A stretch of 64,000 bases of DNA from Streptomyces sp. CBMA152 (GTDB lineage: Bacteria; Actinomycetota; Actinomycetes; Streptomycetales; Streptomycetaceae): the NCBI RefSeq assembly GCF_014596475.1, contig NZ_MECJ01000017.1:1-64000 (forward strand), written 5' to 3'. Both the position numbers and the translations under genes were made by a program. Position 1 is the first letter of the stretch; the number at the start of each line of letters is the position of its first letter. Below the pieces are notes generated by a model. The model was not told the origin of the DNA, ran no database searches, and saw nothing but the letters and a program-made list of their open reading frames with translations. Positions 33,333 through 41,935 of the stretch are shown here, in pieces.

Positions 33333-34703
33333 GTGAGCGACGACGAACCGCCCCCGTCCGACCGCCCCACCGGCCCCCCGTCCGGCCCCCTCTCGGGCCC
33401 GTCCCGCCCGGGCCCGGCAACAGGCCCACCGAGCGGCGCGGGCGAGGGCGACACCGGCCGGGGCACCCACGAGGACGGCGGCCACGACGACACGATCGCG
33501 GCCGACACGGGCGGCGGGGCGTACGGCCCGGGCGGCCCGGGCGGACCAGGTGGCTCAGGCACCGGCCCCGGCGGCCCGGACCGGGGCTCGGGCGAGGGCC
33601 CAGGCGGCCCGGACGGCCCAGAAGGTCCCGGTGGCCCCACAGACCCCAAAGGCCCGGGCGAAGGCGAAGGCAAAGGCCCCCAGGACCGTGGCGCGGGCGA
33701 CGCCCGCCCCTGGTGGCACTCCGCCCCCCGAATCGCCCTGATGACCGGCGCGACGGTCGCCGCCGTAGTCCTGATCATCGTCTTCACCCGCCCCAGCGGC
33801 TCAGGCGGCAGCAAGGGGGCCGGCAGCGAGGTCTTCCTCCAGGCGGCGGGCAAGGACGGCCCGGAGCCCTTCACGCCGTCCACGGCACGGACCGGTTCAC
33901 CGCCGCCCAGCCCCCCGTCCCTGCCCAACTCGTCGACGTCGGCGTCCGCCAACGTGACGCGTGGCGTGGACGGTTCGGCGCCGGGTCTCTACGGCGGTAC
34001 GCGGAACGTGGCGAGCTGCGACGTCGAGAAGCAGATCACCGCGCTCGGGACGGACCCGGCGAAGACGAAGGCGTTCGCCTCGGTCCTCGGCATCACGCCC
34101 GGCGACGTCCCCCGCTACCTCCGGGCGCTCACCCCCGTACAGCTCCGCGTCGACACCCGGGTGACCAACCACGGCTACCGCGACGGCTCCCCCACCGCCT
34201 ACCAGGCCGTGCTCCAGGCGGGCACCGCCGTCCTCGTGGACGACCGGGGCGTGCCCCGGGTGCGCTGCGCCTGCGGCAATCCGCTGACCCCGCCGGTTGC
34301 CCAACAAGGAACGCCCAAGCCGACGGGCGACTCCTGGCCGGCGTACCGCCCGTCGAACGTCGCCGTGGTCGCGCCCTCGACCCAAGTGGTCGATGTCTTC
34401 GTCATGTTCGACCCGGACCACAACGAATGGTTCCAGCGCTACAAGGGCGACAAGGGAGGCGGCGACAAGAAGACCACGCCGCCCTCTCAGACGTACGCGT
34501 CGCCCAGCGCGTCCCCGCCCTGTTCCCCCTACCCGTCGCCCTCGGCCGGCGCCCCGACGCCCTGCGCGCCGACGGCCGTGACGTCGGCGCCGCCCTCGGA
34601 GTCCAACTCCCCGTCCACCGAGGCCCCTTCGACCTCGCCTGGGACGCCGACGCCGTACGAGCCCGCGACGACACCGTCGGCTTCGGCGCCCGGAGGTTAC
34701 TGA
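33333..34703 (+). CDS. DUF6777-type membrane-anchored protein
   Basis: A protein of 456 residues. Residues 1-125 are a disordered Gly/Pro/Asp/Glu-rich cytoplasmic region. One transmembrane helix follows at about 134-150 (IALMTGATVAAVVLIIVF). The external domain (about 165-370) carries SEVFLQAAGKDGPEPFTPSTA, APGLYGGTRNVASCDVEKQI, VTNHGYRDG, GTAVLVDDRGVPRVRCACGNPL and SWPAYRPSNVAVVAPS, all typical of DUF6777. The C-terminus is a Ser/Pro/Thr-rich tail. Cysteines in the DVEK and RCACG segments could form disulphides. The orientation suggests an extracellular sensor or envelope factor. GTG start with GAAGAAGAG upstream. Its role is unknown; proximity to the kinase-FHA operon may be meaningful. Confidence 0.85.
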   Translation: MSDDEPPPSDRPTGPPSGPLSGPSRPGPATGPPSGAGEGDTGRGTHEDGGHDDTIAADTGGGAYGPGGPGGPGGSGTGPGGPDRGSGEGPGGPDGPEGPGGPTDPKGPGEGEGKGPQDRGAGDARPWWHSAPRIALMTGATVAAVVLIIVFTRPSGSGGSKGAGSEVFLQAAGKDGPEPFTPSTARTGSPPPSPPSLPNSSTSASANVTRGVDGSAPGLYGGTRNVASCDVEKQITALGTDPAKTKAFASVLGITPGDVPRYLRALTPVQLRVDTRVTNHGYRDGSPTAYQAVLQAGTAVLVDDRGVPRVRCACGNPLTPPVAQQGTPKPTGDSWPAYRPSNVAVVAPSTQVVDVFVMFDPDHNEWFQRYKGDKGGGDKKTTPPSQTYASPSASPPCSPYPSPSAGAPTPCAPTAVTSAPPSESNSPSTEAPSTSPGTPTPYEPATTPSASAPGGY

Positions 34704-34911
34704 CCCTCAGCTGCCCGCCCGGCAATCCCCGGATCGGAGTACCCAACCCCACACGAGTGATTCGAACTACGGATGACCGGCGCCCTGCCCAGTCCTCCCA
34801 AGCATCGCGCCCCCAAAGTCGAACTTCCGATCGAGAACTGGCCGTTACGCCGCGCTGATCAGCAGCGTTAGGCATGTGTCACGTTCCGCGAAAGCCGACC
34901 GAGGAGCCGTC

Positions 34912-36816
34912 ATGCAGCCGTCCCGCAGCGCCGCCGAGACCGACCGCAGTTCGAACAGCGCACCACCGGAGCCGCCCCCGCCCACCGAGATCACCTTCTC
35001 GGGTTCGTACGGGAAGAACCCGCTCGGGGAGGCGTCGTTCCGCCATATGTGTTCCCGGCTGCCGTCCGTCCTCGGGCAGACGTGCCGGATGGCCTGGCGG
35101 ATCGACCGGGGCGCGGTGGTCCTGCTGGTGGTCTGCCAGGCCGTGACGGGCCTCGCGGCAGCCCTGCTGCTCGGCGCGACGGCGCGCGCGATGCGGCCGA
35201 TCCTGGGCGACGGGCGGGCGGCCGACCGGCTCGACGCCGCGTTACCGGCCCTGATCGTCATCGCGCTCGCCGTGGCCGTCGCGCGCGTGACCTCCGCGCT
35301 CTCCTCGTACGCGGACGGCAGGATCACCCCGCCGCTGACGACGGCCGCCGACGCCGCCATGGTCGAGGCGGTGTGCCGGGTGGAGGCGGCCGCGTACGGC
35401 GAGGAGGGGTTCGCCGACCGGCAGGAGGCCGCCGAAATGGGCGTGATGCGGACCAACTTGATGGTGAAGGACGCCCAGCACTTCATGGCGGCCGTCATCC
35501 GCATGACCGCGGCGGCGGGCGTCCTCACCGTGCTGCATCCCCTGATGCTGGGCCTGCTCGTGCTCGCCGTGCTGCCCGCCGGGGCCGGCGCGGTCATGTC
35601 GGCGCGGGTCGACTACGAGACGCACTACGCCAATGTGGGCGACCGCAATGTGCGCGGCATGATGCGCTGGTGGGCGACCACGCCCAAACTCGCCGACGAG
35701 GTGCGGGCGAACGGCATGACCGGCTATCTGATGTTCTGGTACCGGTCCCTGTCCGAACGCATCGACCGTCGCACCCTCGCGATGGCGCCCCGGCTGCTGC
35801 GCATCTCCCTGACCACCTCGGCCCTCGGCGGCGCCTTCCTGCTCGCCACCTGGGCCACCCTCGCGTGGCTCGCGGTGACCGGCCGGGTCGGTCTCGGTGT
35901 GGCCGCGACCGCCGTCGTCGCCGTACAGAGCTCGCTCGCGGCACTGTCGCAGGTCGTCATCTACGGCGCGGCGATGTTCCACACCAGCCTGTACCTCGCC
36001 GACATGCGCTCCTTCCTCGACTTCGCAACCGAACGCGCCCCGAAACGCGGCGAGTTGGCCGCACCCGAGCAACCGAAGGAGATCCGGCTCGACGAGGTCG
36101 TCTACCAGTACCCGAACAAGGCGACCCCCGCCGTGAACCGGGTCTCGCTCACCCTGCGGCGCGGCGAGGTCGTCGCGGTGGTCGGCGAGAACGGCTCGGG
36201 CAAGTCCACCCTGACCCGGCTCATCACCGGGCTCTACCTCGCCGACAAGGGCCGGGTGGTGTGGGACGGGGTCGACGTGGCCGCCGCCGACCCGGAGACG
36301 GTGTGGCGGCGCACCGGGCTCGTGCCGCAGTTCTTCGGCCAGTGGCCGCTCGCCGTACGGGAGAACATCACGCTCGGCCAGCCCCGCACCCACCACGACG
36401 ACCCGGTCTGGGACGCCGTCGACGCGGTCGGGATGCGCGCGGCGGTGGAGGAACTGCCGCGCGGTCTCGACACGTTGCTGGCCCGCGAGCTGTGGGGCGG
36501 CAGCGAGCTCTCCGGCGGCCAGTGGCAGCGCATCGCGTGCTCGCGCGCACTCTACCGCCGTCCGCCGGTCCTGATCCTCGACGAGCCGACGTCGGAGATG
36601 GACGCGCGCGGTGAGCACCGGATGTTCAGTGTCCTCAAAGGCATCGCGCGCGACCGCATCACCATCGTCGTGACGCACCGCATCGAGAACACCCGGATGG
36701 CCGACCGCATCGTGGTCATGGAACGCGGCCGGATCACCGAGCAGGGCACGTACGAGGATCTGCTCCACTCGGGCGGCCTGTTCAGCGAGTTGCACGCACT
36801 GTCCCAGGACCGTTAG
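34912..36816 (+). CDS. Exporter-type ABC protein (membrane domain fused to ATPase)
   Basis: A protein of 634 residues. The N-terminal membrane domain (about 60-345) has about six helices in the type-1 exporter arrangement. The ATPase domain follows (about 380-630) with Walker A GENGSGKST (about 427), signature LSGGQWQR, Walker B VLILDEPTSEMD and the H-loop in IVVTHRIENT. Homodimeric exporters of this sort move lipids, peptides or drugs. There is no peptidase domain and no biosynthetic gene beside it, so the cargo cannot be named. The ATG at 34912 is chosen because GAGGAG lies 6 nt upstream. A perfect hairpin follows 10 nt after the stop. Confidence 0.9.
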   Translation: MQPSRSAAETDRSSNSAPPEPPPPTEITFSGSYGKNPLGEASFRHMCSRLPSVLGQTCRMAWRIDRGAVVLLVVCQAVTGLAAALLLGATARAMRPILGDGRAADRLDAALPALIVIALAVAVARVTSALSSYADGRITPPLTTAADAAMVEAVCRVEAAAYGEEGFADRQEAAEMGVMRTNLMVKDAQHFMAAVIRMTAAAGVLTVLHPLMLGLLVLAVLPAGAGAVMSARVDYETHYANVGDRNVRGMMRWWATTPKLADEVRANGMTGYLMFWYRSLSERIDRRTLAMAPRLLRISLTTSALGGAFLLATWATLAWLAVTGRVGLGVAATAVVAVQSSLAALSQVVIYGAAMFHTSLYLADMRSFLDFATERAPKRGELAAPEQPKEIRLDEVVYQYPNKATPAVNRVSLTLRRGEVVAVVGENGSGKSTLTRLITGLYLADKGRVVWDGVDVAAADPETVWRRTGLVPQFFGQWPLAVRENITLGQPRTHHDDPVWDAVDAVGMRAAVEELPRGLDTLLARELWGGSELSGGQWQRIACSRALYRRPPVLILDEPTSEMDARGEHRMFSVLKGIARDRITIVVTHRIENTRMADRIVVMERGRITEQGTYEDLLHSGGLFSELHALSQDR

Positions 36817-36825
36817 CCCGGCGGC

Positions 36826-36856
36826 GGGGTCCGCCCGGCCGTACCGGGCGGACCCC
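36826..36856 (+). terminator. Hairpin terminator after ABC exporter gene
   Basis: Perfect 13-bp stem GGGGTCCGCCCGG with its complement (36826-36838, 36844-36856), loop CCGTA. Confidence 0.8.
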
Positions 36857-36942
36857 GGTACGGTAGATCCCCCGACCGAGCCGCCGCTCTCCTCAATCTC
36901 CGAAGGGTTGTCACCCCACCCGATGTGCGCTAAGCCGACGCT

Positions 36943-37026
36943 GAGCCGCGAGCCGCGAGCCGCGAGCCGCGAGCCGCGAGCCGCGAGCCGCGAGCCGCGA
37001 GCCGCGAGCCGCGAGCCGCGAGCCGC
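36943..37026. repeat. Twelve perfect tandem copies of a 7-bp unit
   Basis: GAGCCGC is repeated head to tail 12 times without a mismatch. The array is intergenic and ends 43 nt before the ATG of the next gene, so it probably lies in its promoter or leader. A perfect array of a short unit is prone to change length by slippage. Confidence 0.95.
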
Positions 37027-37069
37027 GCGGGGCTTTGGGGCGGGCGGCGCGTAGTTTTTCGGGGTGGCC

Positions 37070-38764
37070 ATGCACGCTAGCCAGCCCCTTCGCGTACCCG
37101 TCGGGGATGACGCCCACCGCTGGAGCACGTTTCGCGGCGAGAAGACGCTCGTCGTAGCCGCACGCACGGTCACCTCGACCGTACGCGTACTGGAGTGCCT
37201 GCCCGCCCTGCTGCGCGGCGACGAGAAAGTGACCGTCGTCTTCGCGTACGACCCCACGTCCGCCTTCAACGACGGCGTCCTCGACCTGCTGCACGACGCC
37301 GGATGCCGGGTGATGCCCTGGGCGCAGCTGAGCCGGATCTCGCCCGACCTCATCGTCTCCGCCAGCGAGAACATCGAGGTCCCGGACGGCGACTGCCCGG
37401 TCCTGGTCCTGCCGCACGGCATCGGGTTCCAGAAGTACGTGCCGGATTCGCGTTCCGCACGCGAGCGACTGTCCGGCGTCGTACCGGATCCACTACTCGA
37501 AGCGGGCCGCGCGTGGCTGGCCGTCTCGCACCCCGGCCAGGAGGAGCAACTGCTCGCCGCGCACCCGAAGGCGTCGGGGCACACCCTGCTCGTCGGCGAT
37601 CCCTGCTTCGACGAACTGCGCGCTGGACTGGACGACGCGGAGGCGTACCGCCGAGCGCTCGGAGTCGCAGACGGGCAGCGGTTGGTGGTGGTCAGCTCCA
37701 CCTGGCGTGCCACCTCGCTGCTCGGTCGGCTCCCCCACCTCCCGGCCCGGCTCCTGGCCGAACTGCCCTGCGACGAGTACCGCGTGGCCGCGATCCTCCA
37801 CCCCAACATCTGGTCGGGCCACGGCGCCTGGCAGATCCGTACGCTCCAGGCCGCCGCCCTCGACGCCGGGCTGATGCTCATCTCCCCGGTGCACGCGTGG
37901 CGCTCCGCGCTGCTCGCCGCGTCGGTGGTGATCGGCGACCACGGTTCGGTCACGCTGTACGGGGCCGCGCTCGGCAAACCGGTACTGCTCGGCGCGTTCG
38001 GGGCGGACGCGGTGCCGGGCACGGCCGTCACCGACCTCGGCCGCAGCGCGCCCCACCTCGACCCGCACGGCGATCTGCGCGGCCAGATCGAGGAAACCCT
38101 GCGCACGCACACGCCACACCAGTACGCGGAGATCGCCGACCGCGCGTTCGCCGCACCCGGCGAGGCGCTGACCCGGCTGCGGGCCTGCATGTACCAGCTC
38201 ATGGGGCAGCCGGAGCCGACGGACACCCCACCGCCGGTGGTCGCCCCTCCGCTGCCGGAGCCGGTGGGGGCTGCGGTCACCTCTTGGGTGGTCACCACAT
38301 CGCTCACCGCGTCGGTCGCGGGGCACCCGGCCGTGGCGCTGCGGCGGCGCCCCGCCGCGGTCTCCGACGACGTCGGCGAGGCGCCGGACACGTACGTCCA
38401 TCTCGCGTGTGACACCAAGGAGCGCGACGGGCGCCTCACGGAGAGCGCGTCGGTCCTGGTCCGGCAGAACCCGGCTGACACAGCGTCAGCCGCCGTGCGC
38501 TGGGCGCGCGACACACTCGACCGCTTCCCCGGCAGCCTGTTGACCGCCGCCCCGGTGCGCGGCGGCACCACGGTGGTGGGGCTGCGGGACGGGCGGATCG
38601 TGGAGGCGACGGCCACCGGTTCGCTCGGCGACCCGGACCTGGCGGCCGCCGTCGTCTACACCTGCCTGCGGGCCGAACTCGCGCTGGACGACGCAGTGGT
38701 GACGCTGCGGATCGGGGACGTACGCGAGGAGGATGTGGTGGTGCGGCTGCGGCCTCCGGGATGA
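37070..38764 (+). CDS. GT-B-like protein of unknown function
   Basis: A protein of 564 residues, soluble. The first ~380 residues look like two Rossmann-type halves as in GT-B glycosyltransferases, CDP-glycerol transferases or UDP-GlcNAc epimerases: VTVVFAYDPTSAFNDGVLDLL, a HGIGFQKY motif (about 126), LVVVSSTWRATSLLGRLP (about 205) and the donor-site-like AASVVIGDHGSVTLYGAALGKPVLLGAF (about 284-311). The last ~170 residues, after a Pro-rich linker, form a separate unrecognised domain. Neither a donor nor an acceptor is evident. The ATG at 37070 is preferred over GTG 37064 because GGGGTGG precedes it. The 12 x 7-bp repeat lies just upstream. Confidence 0.7.
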   Translation: MHASQPLRVPVGDDAHRWSTFRGEKTLVVAARTVTSTVRVLECLPALLRGDEKVTVVFAYDPTSAFNDGVLDLLHDAGCRVMPWAQLSRISPDLIVSASENIEVPDGDCPVLVLPHGIGFQKYVPDSRSARERLSGVVPDPLLEAGRAWLAVSHPGQEEQLLAAHPKASGHTLLVGDPCFDELRAGLDDAEAYRRALGVADGQRLVVVSSTWRATSLLGRLPHLPARLLAELPCDEYRVAAILHPNIWSGHGAWQIRTLQAAALDAGLMLISPVHAWRSALLAASVVIGDHGSVTLYGAALGKPVLLGAFGADAVPGTAVTDLGRSAPHLDPHGDLRGQIEETLRTHTPHQYAEIADRAFAAPGEALTRLRACMYQLMGQPEPTDTPPPVVAPPLPEPVGAAVTSWVVTTSLTASVAGHPAVALRRRPAAVSDDVGEAPDTYVHLACDTKERDGRLTESASVLVRQNPADTASAAVRWARDTLDRFPGSLLTAAPVRGGTTVVGLRDGRIVEATATGSLGDPDLAAAVVYTCLRAELALDDAVVTLRIGDVREEDVVVRLRPPG

Positions 38765-38799
38765 CGGCTCGTAGAGCCGCTCACGCACCCCGCCCGCGC

Positions 38800-41280
38800 T
38801 CACCCCGCGTCGTCGAGCCCCATCACCCGCTCCCGCAGCGCCTGCGCCTCCGGGTTGCCGCGCGACTCGTAGATCTCCAGGGCCCTGGCCAGATGGGCGC
38901 GGACGGCCGACGGATCCTGGCCCGTCCGTTCCTCGATCGCGGCCAGCGCCACCAGCGCCTGCGCCTCGTAGTGGTCCGCCTTCTGCTCATGCAGCGCGGC
39001 GGCCGCCTCGGTCAGGGCCACGATCGCCCGGTCGGTGTCGCCGAGGTGGTCGTGGGTGAAGGCGAGGGCGATCGTCGCGCGCGCCGCCATCCTCGCGTCG
39101 TCGCAGTCGAGCAGCGCCCGGCGCGCGCCGCGCAGGGTCTCCAGGGCCAGGGCGTGCTCGCCGTGCGCGTCCTGAGCACAGCCCAGGAAGTACGACGCGA
39201 TGGCCGCACCCCTCAACTCCCCTGCCTCCGTGTTGAGTTCGAGGGATCGCCGGTACGCCGCCATGGCACGGTCGAGGTCGAAGCGCTCCCAGTACCGCCC
39301 CAGGAACTCCTGCACCGAGGCGCACACCACCGCGTTCCCCGACACCTCGGCGCAGGCGACCGCCGCCTCCAGCTGGGCGCGGGCCGCGTCGTACTCGCCG
39401 AGGTCCATCAGCGGGCGCGACAGCAGACTGCGCAGCCGCGCCTCGGCCGCGGGCTCCATGCACGCGGCCGCAGCCTCGGCCCCCAGTTCCAGGGACTCCT
39501 TCCAGGGCGCCAGATGTCGATGGTGGAGGAACAGTACGGTGTACGCCTCGGCCAGCGGCCACACCAGGTCGGCGAGGCCGTACCGCGCCCCGGCCCGCAC
39601 CATGTCGAGGATGTTGTGGTGCTCGGCCTCCAGCCAGTCCAGCGGATCCGGTCCACGGTCACCCGCGAACGGATCGGGCGCGTCACGCAGCAGCGCGCCC
39701 AACTCGGCGACCCTCAACCGGTCCTCCCGGATCGCCCGGTCGGCAAAGGCGGTGAGCGCCAGAAAGTGCGTCAACACCCGCTGGACGAGGGCCAGTTGAA
39801 CCTCGTCCGCCTCCTCCCGCTCGGCACACCGGCGCGCGTGCAGACGTACAAGACCATGGAAGCGGTAGCGGCCGTCGTTCGGCTCCACGTCGAGGAGGCG
39901 CAGCTCCTCCAATGCGGTCAGCTGTGCGCGGGCGGCCGCCGCAGTGATGCTCGCGGCGACCGCCGCCGTTCCCACGTCGAAGGTGCGGGCGGGCAGGAGC
40001 GACAGCAGGCGGTACATCCGGGCCGCTTCCGGCGCGAGCTCGCGATAGGTGAGATCGAAGACGGCGGCCACCGAACGCTCCTCCCCGACGGACAGCGCGG
40101 ACCCCAGGGCCATGCCCTCCAACGGGTCGGCCTCATCGGCCAGTTCACCGGCGAGCCGGGCCATGGTCAGCCCCGGGGTGGTGACCAGTCGGGCCGCCAG
40201 CACACTCAACGCCACCGGCAGCCCGCCACACAGCTCGACAAGCCGCTCGGCGGCCGCCCGTTCCGCCTCCACCGCCTCGGCCCCACAGGTAGCGGCGAGC
40301 AGATGCAGCCCACCGTCCTTGTCCAGTGGCTCAAGCGGCAGCAACTTGGCTCCCTCCATGGCAAGTTCGCCGAGCCGGGCGTTGCTCGTGGCCAGCAGCG
40401 CGCTCCCCCGCCCCTTCGGAATCAGCGACCTGATCTGCGCGGAATGGCTCACATTGTCGAGCACGACCAGCATCCGACGGCTGGCCGAGTGCGTACGGAA
40501 CCGTGCGATACGTGCGTCCGTGGACTGCGGGATCGCGGACTCGTCGACGCCGAGGGAGATGAGGCAACTGCGCACGGCGTCGGAGACGTCCCCGCCACCC
40601 GACAGTCCGCCCAACGGGGCGAAGTCGACGTAGATCTGGCCGCCGGGGAACAGGTCCCGCCCGCGTTCCGCCCAGTGGCAGACCATCGAGGTCTTGCCCA
40701 CGCCCCGCATCCCGTAGACGAGCCCCAACCGCACTCTGGCGGAGGTGTCACCTTGCTGGGCTCCGAACCAGTCGTCGAGGGCCGCGATGTCCTTCGTACG
40801 GTTGATGAAGTCGACGACCAGCGGCGGGACTTCGTCCGGTGTGACGTCCGGGCCGGGCGACGGCTGCGGTGCTACGTGGAAGGTGATGCCACCGTGGATC
40901 TGCGCGGCCTGCACGCTGGGCCCGTGCACCACCCCCGACAGCTCGTTGCGCACGCCGCGCGACGGGACGCCGACGTCGTCAAGCAGTTCCCGCAGTTCCT
41001 GCGCGGCGGTGGGGTCCGCCCGCAGCATCCGACGGATCCGCAGCCGCCACTGCTCCTCGATGTCGGCCGCGCCCTCGTCGTCGCCCGCCGCACGAGCGGC
41101 CAGCAACTCCTCGCGCGAGGCCTGCAACTCGTCGACCAGCCGACCCGTGTCGTCGTCCCCGCCGCCCCGGCTGAACACCCGCGCCAGCCGCCCTCGGGCC
41201 TGTGTCCAGGCGTCCGAGACCATGAGCGTCACCATCGTCGTCGCCCCTGACACCGCGAGTGCCGTCAGCTCAGCTTCCAT
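38800..41280 (-). CDS. NB-ARC/TPR STAND-type regulator
   Basis: A protein of 826 residues. Residues 1-130 form an N-terminal module of unknown type with an Arg-rich helical segment and the motif SGVVHGPSVQAAQIHGGITFH (about 116-136), common before NB-ARC domains in Streptomyces. The NB-ARC ATPase (about 155-430) has P-loop GMRGVGKTS (about 189), Walker B MLVVLDNVS (about 265), a sensor GSALLATSNARL and GLPVAL. A winged-helix-like region and about seven TPR repeats (about 560-810) follow. STAND proteins of this layout are ATP-dependent switches that act in transcription control, signalling or phage defence. There is no SARP DNA-binding domain, so direct transcriptional activation is not obvious. 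The ATG start is at 41280. Confidence 0.85.
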   Translation of the reverse strand: MEAELTALAVSGATTMVTLMVSDAWTQARGRLARVFSRGGGDDDTGRLVDELQASREELLAARAAGDDEGAADIEEQWRLRIRRMLRADPTAAQELRELLDDVGVPSRGVRNELSGVVHGPSVQAAQIHGGITFHVAPQPSPGPDVTPDEVPPLVVDFINRTKDIAALDDWFGAQQGDTSARVRLGLVYGMRGVGKTSMVCHWAERGRDLFPGGQIYVDFAPLGGLSGGGDVSDAVRSCLISLGVDESAIPQSTDARIARFRTHSASRRMLVVLDNVSHSAQIRSLIPKGRGSALLATSNARLGELAMEGAKLLPLEPLDKDGGLHLLAATCGAEAVEAERAAAERLVELCGGLPVALSVLAARLVTTPGLTMARLAGELADEADPLEGMALGSALSVGEERSVAAVFDLTYRELAPEAARMYRLLSLLPARTFDVGTAAVAASITAAAARAQLTALEELRLLDVEPNDGRYRFHGLVRLHARRCAEREEADEVQLALVQRVLTHFLALTAFADRAIREDRLRVAELGALLRDAPDPFAGDRGPDPLDWLEAEHHNILDMVRAGARYGLADLVWPLAEAYTVLFLHHRHLAPWKESLELGAEAAAACMEPAAEARLRSLLSRPLMDLGEYDAARAQLEAAVACAEVSGNAVVCASVQEFLGRYWERFDLDRAMAAYRRSLELNTEAGELRGAAIASYFLGCAQDAHGEHALALETLRGARRALLDCDDARMAARATIALAFTHDHLGDTDRAIVALTEAAAALHEQKADHYEAQALVALAAIEERTGQDPSAVRAHLARALEIYESRGNPEAQALRERVMGLDDAG

Positions 41281-41389
41281 GGCTCCCCCACGCCCGAGTG
41301 AATCACCGATGCCACGGTAGAGAGCGCGGGGCGGCTTCGGTAGTCGACGCTCTGCCTGATGGGGGCCGAGTTCAGGCGAAACCCCCGAT

Positions 41390-41860
41390 CTAGGTGATCT
41401 CCACCGTGACGGTGTAGCTGCCGTCGCCGGGGCGGCACGGCATCGCCTCGCCGCAGGAGTTGCGGTGCGCGGAGAGGTGCGCGGTGCCGGGGTGGCGGGC
41501 GGTGAAGTCGGCGACGGCGAGGCCGCAGCCCGCGCCGGGCGGGCACGTCGTCGCGGGCGTGCTGCCGCCTTTGCCGACGGGGGCCAGGACCTGCGGGTCG
41601 GAGCTGGTGGGCACGGACCAGTACGTACTGTGCAGACGGACCAGCACGGCCGCCCCGACACTCACTCTCACGACCGTACCGCGGGCATGCTCGTCGAGGG
41701 TGACGGTCTTCGGGGGCACGGAGGCGGTGTGCGAGTCAGCCGGTGGGTGCGAACTGCCGGAAGGAGAGCACCCGTTGACCGCACCGACACCGAGGATGGC
41801 GGCCAGAGTCACCCCGAAAAGACGCGCGGTGTGCCGACGGCGGCCCGGCAGAAAAGCCAT
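41390..41860 (-). CDS. Secreted lipoprotein, beta-sandwich-like
   Basis: A protein of 156 residues with a lipoprotein signal (RRRHTARLFGVTLAAILG, lipobox GAVNGC, Cys about 31). The mature part starts Ser/Pro-rich, then TVTLDEHARGTVVRVSVGAAVLVRL, VLAPVG, and AVADFTARHPGTAHLSAHRNS, a strand pattern similar to the chagasin-like protease-inhibitor fold or other small Ig-like domains. Four cysteines suggest disulphides. GGAG precedes the ATG. It follows the large secreted protein gene, separated by a hairpin. Function unknown. Confidence 0.65.
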   Translation of the reverse strand: MAFLPGRRRHTARLFGVTLAAILGVGAVNGCSPSGSSHPPADSHTASVPPKTVTLDEHARGTVVRVSVGAAVLVRLHSTYWSVPTSSDPQVLAPVGKGGSTPATTCPPGAGCGLAVADFTARHPGTAHLSAHRNSCGEAMPCRPGDGSYTVTVEIT

Positions 41861-41881
41861 GGGAACTCCGGAAAAGAGGAG

Positions 41882-41913
41882 CGCAGGGGCGGACCGGACG
41901 GCCCGCCCCTGCG
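41882..41913 (-). terminator. Hairpin terminator after the large secreted protein gene
   Basis: Perfect 11-bp stem CGCAGGGGCGG/CCGCCCCTGCG (41882-41892, 41903-41913) with a 10-nt loop, 23 nt after the stop at 41936. Confidence 0.7.
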
Positions 41914-41935
41914 GTCACACGGTGGTGAGTGAGCG

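Noticed and set aside
35242..38616. 1124-codon minus-strand frame across the tandem repeat
   Set aside because: Shadow of the ABC exporter and GT-B-like genes; the repeated ARGSRLA peptide merely translates the 7-bp array.
38761..41250. 829-codon plus-strand frame opposite the NB-ARC/TPR gene
   Set aside because: Antisense shadow with no motifs; the minus-strand protein has complete NB-ARC motifs.
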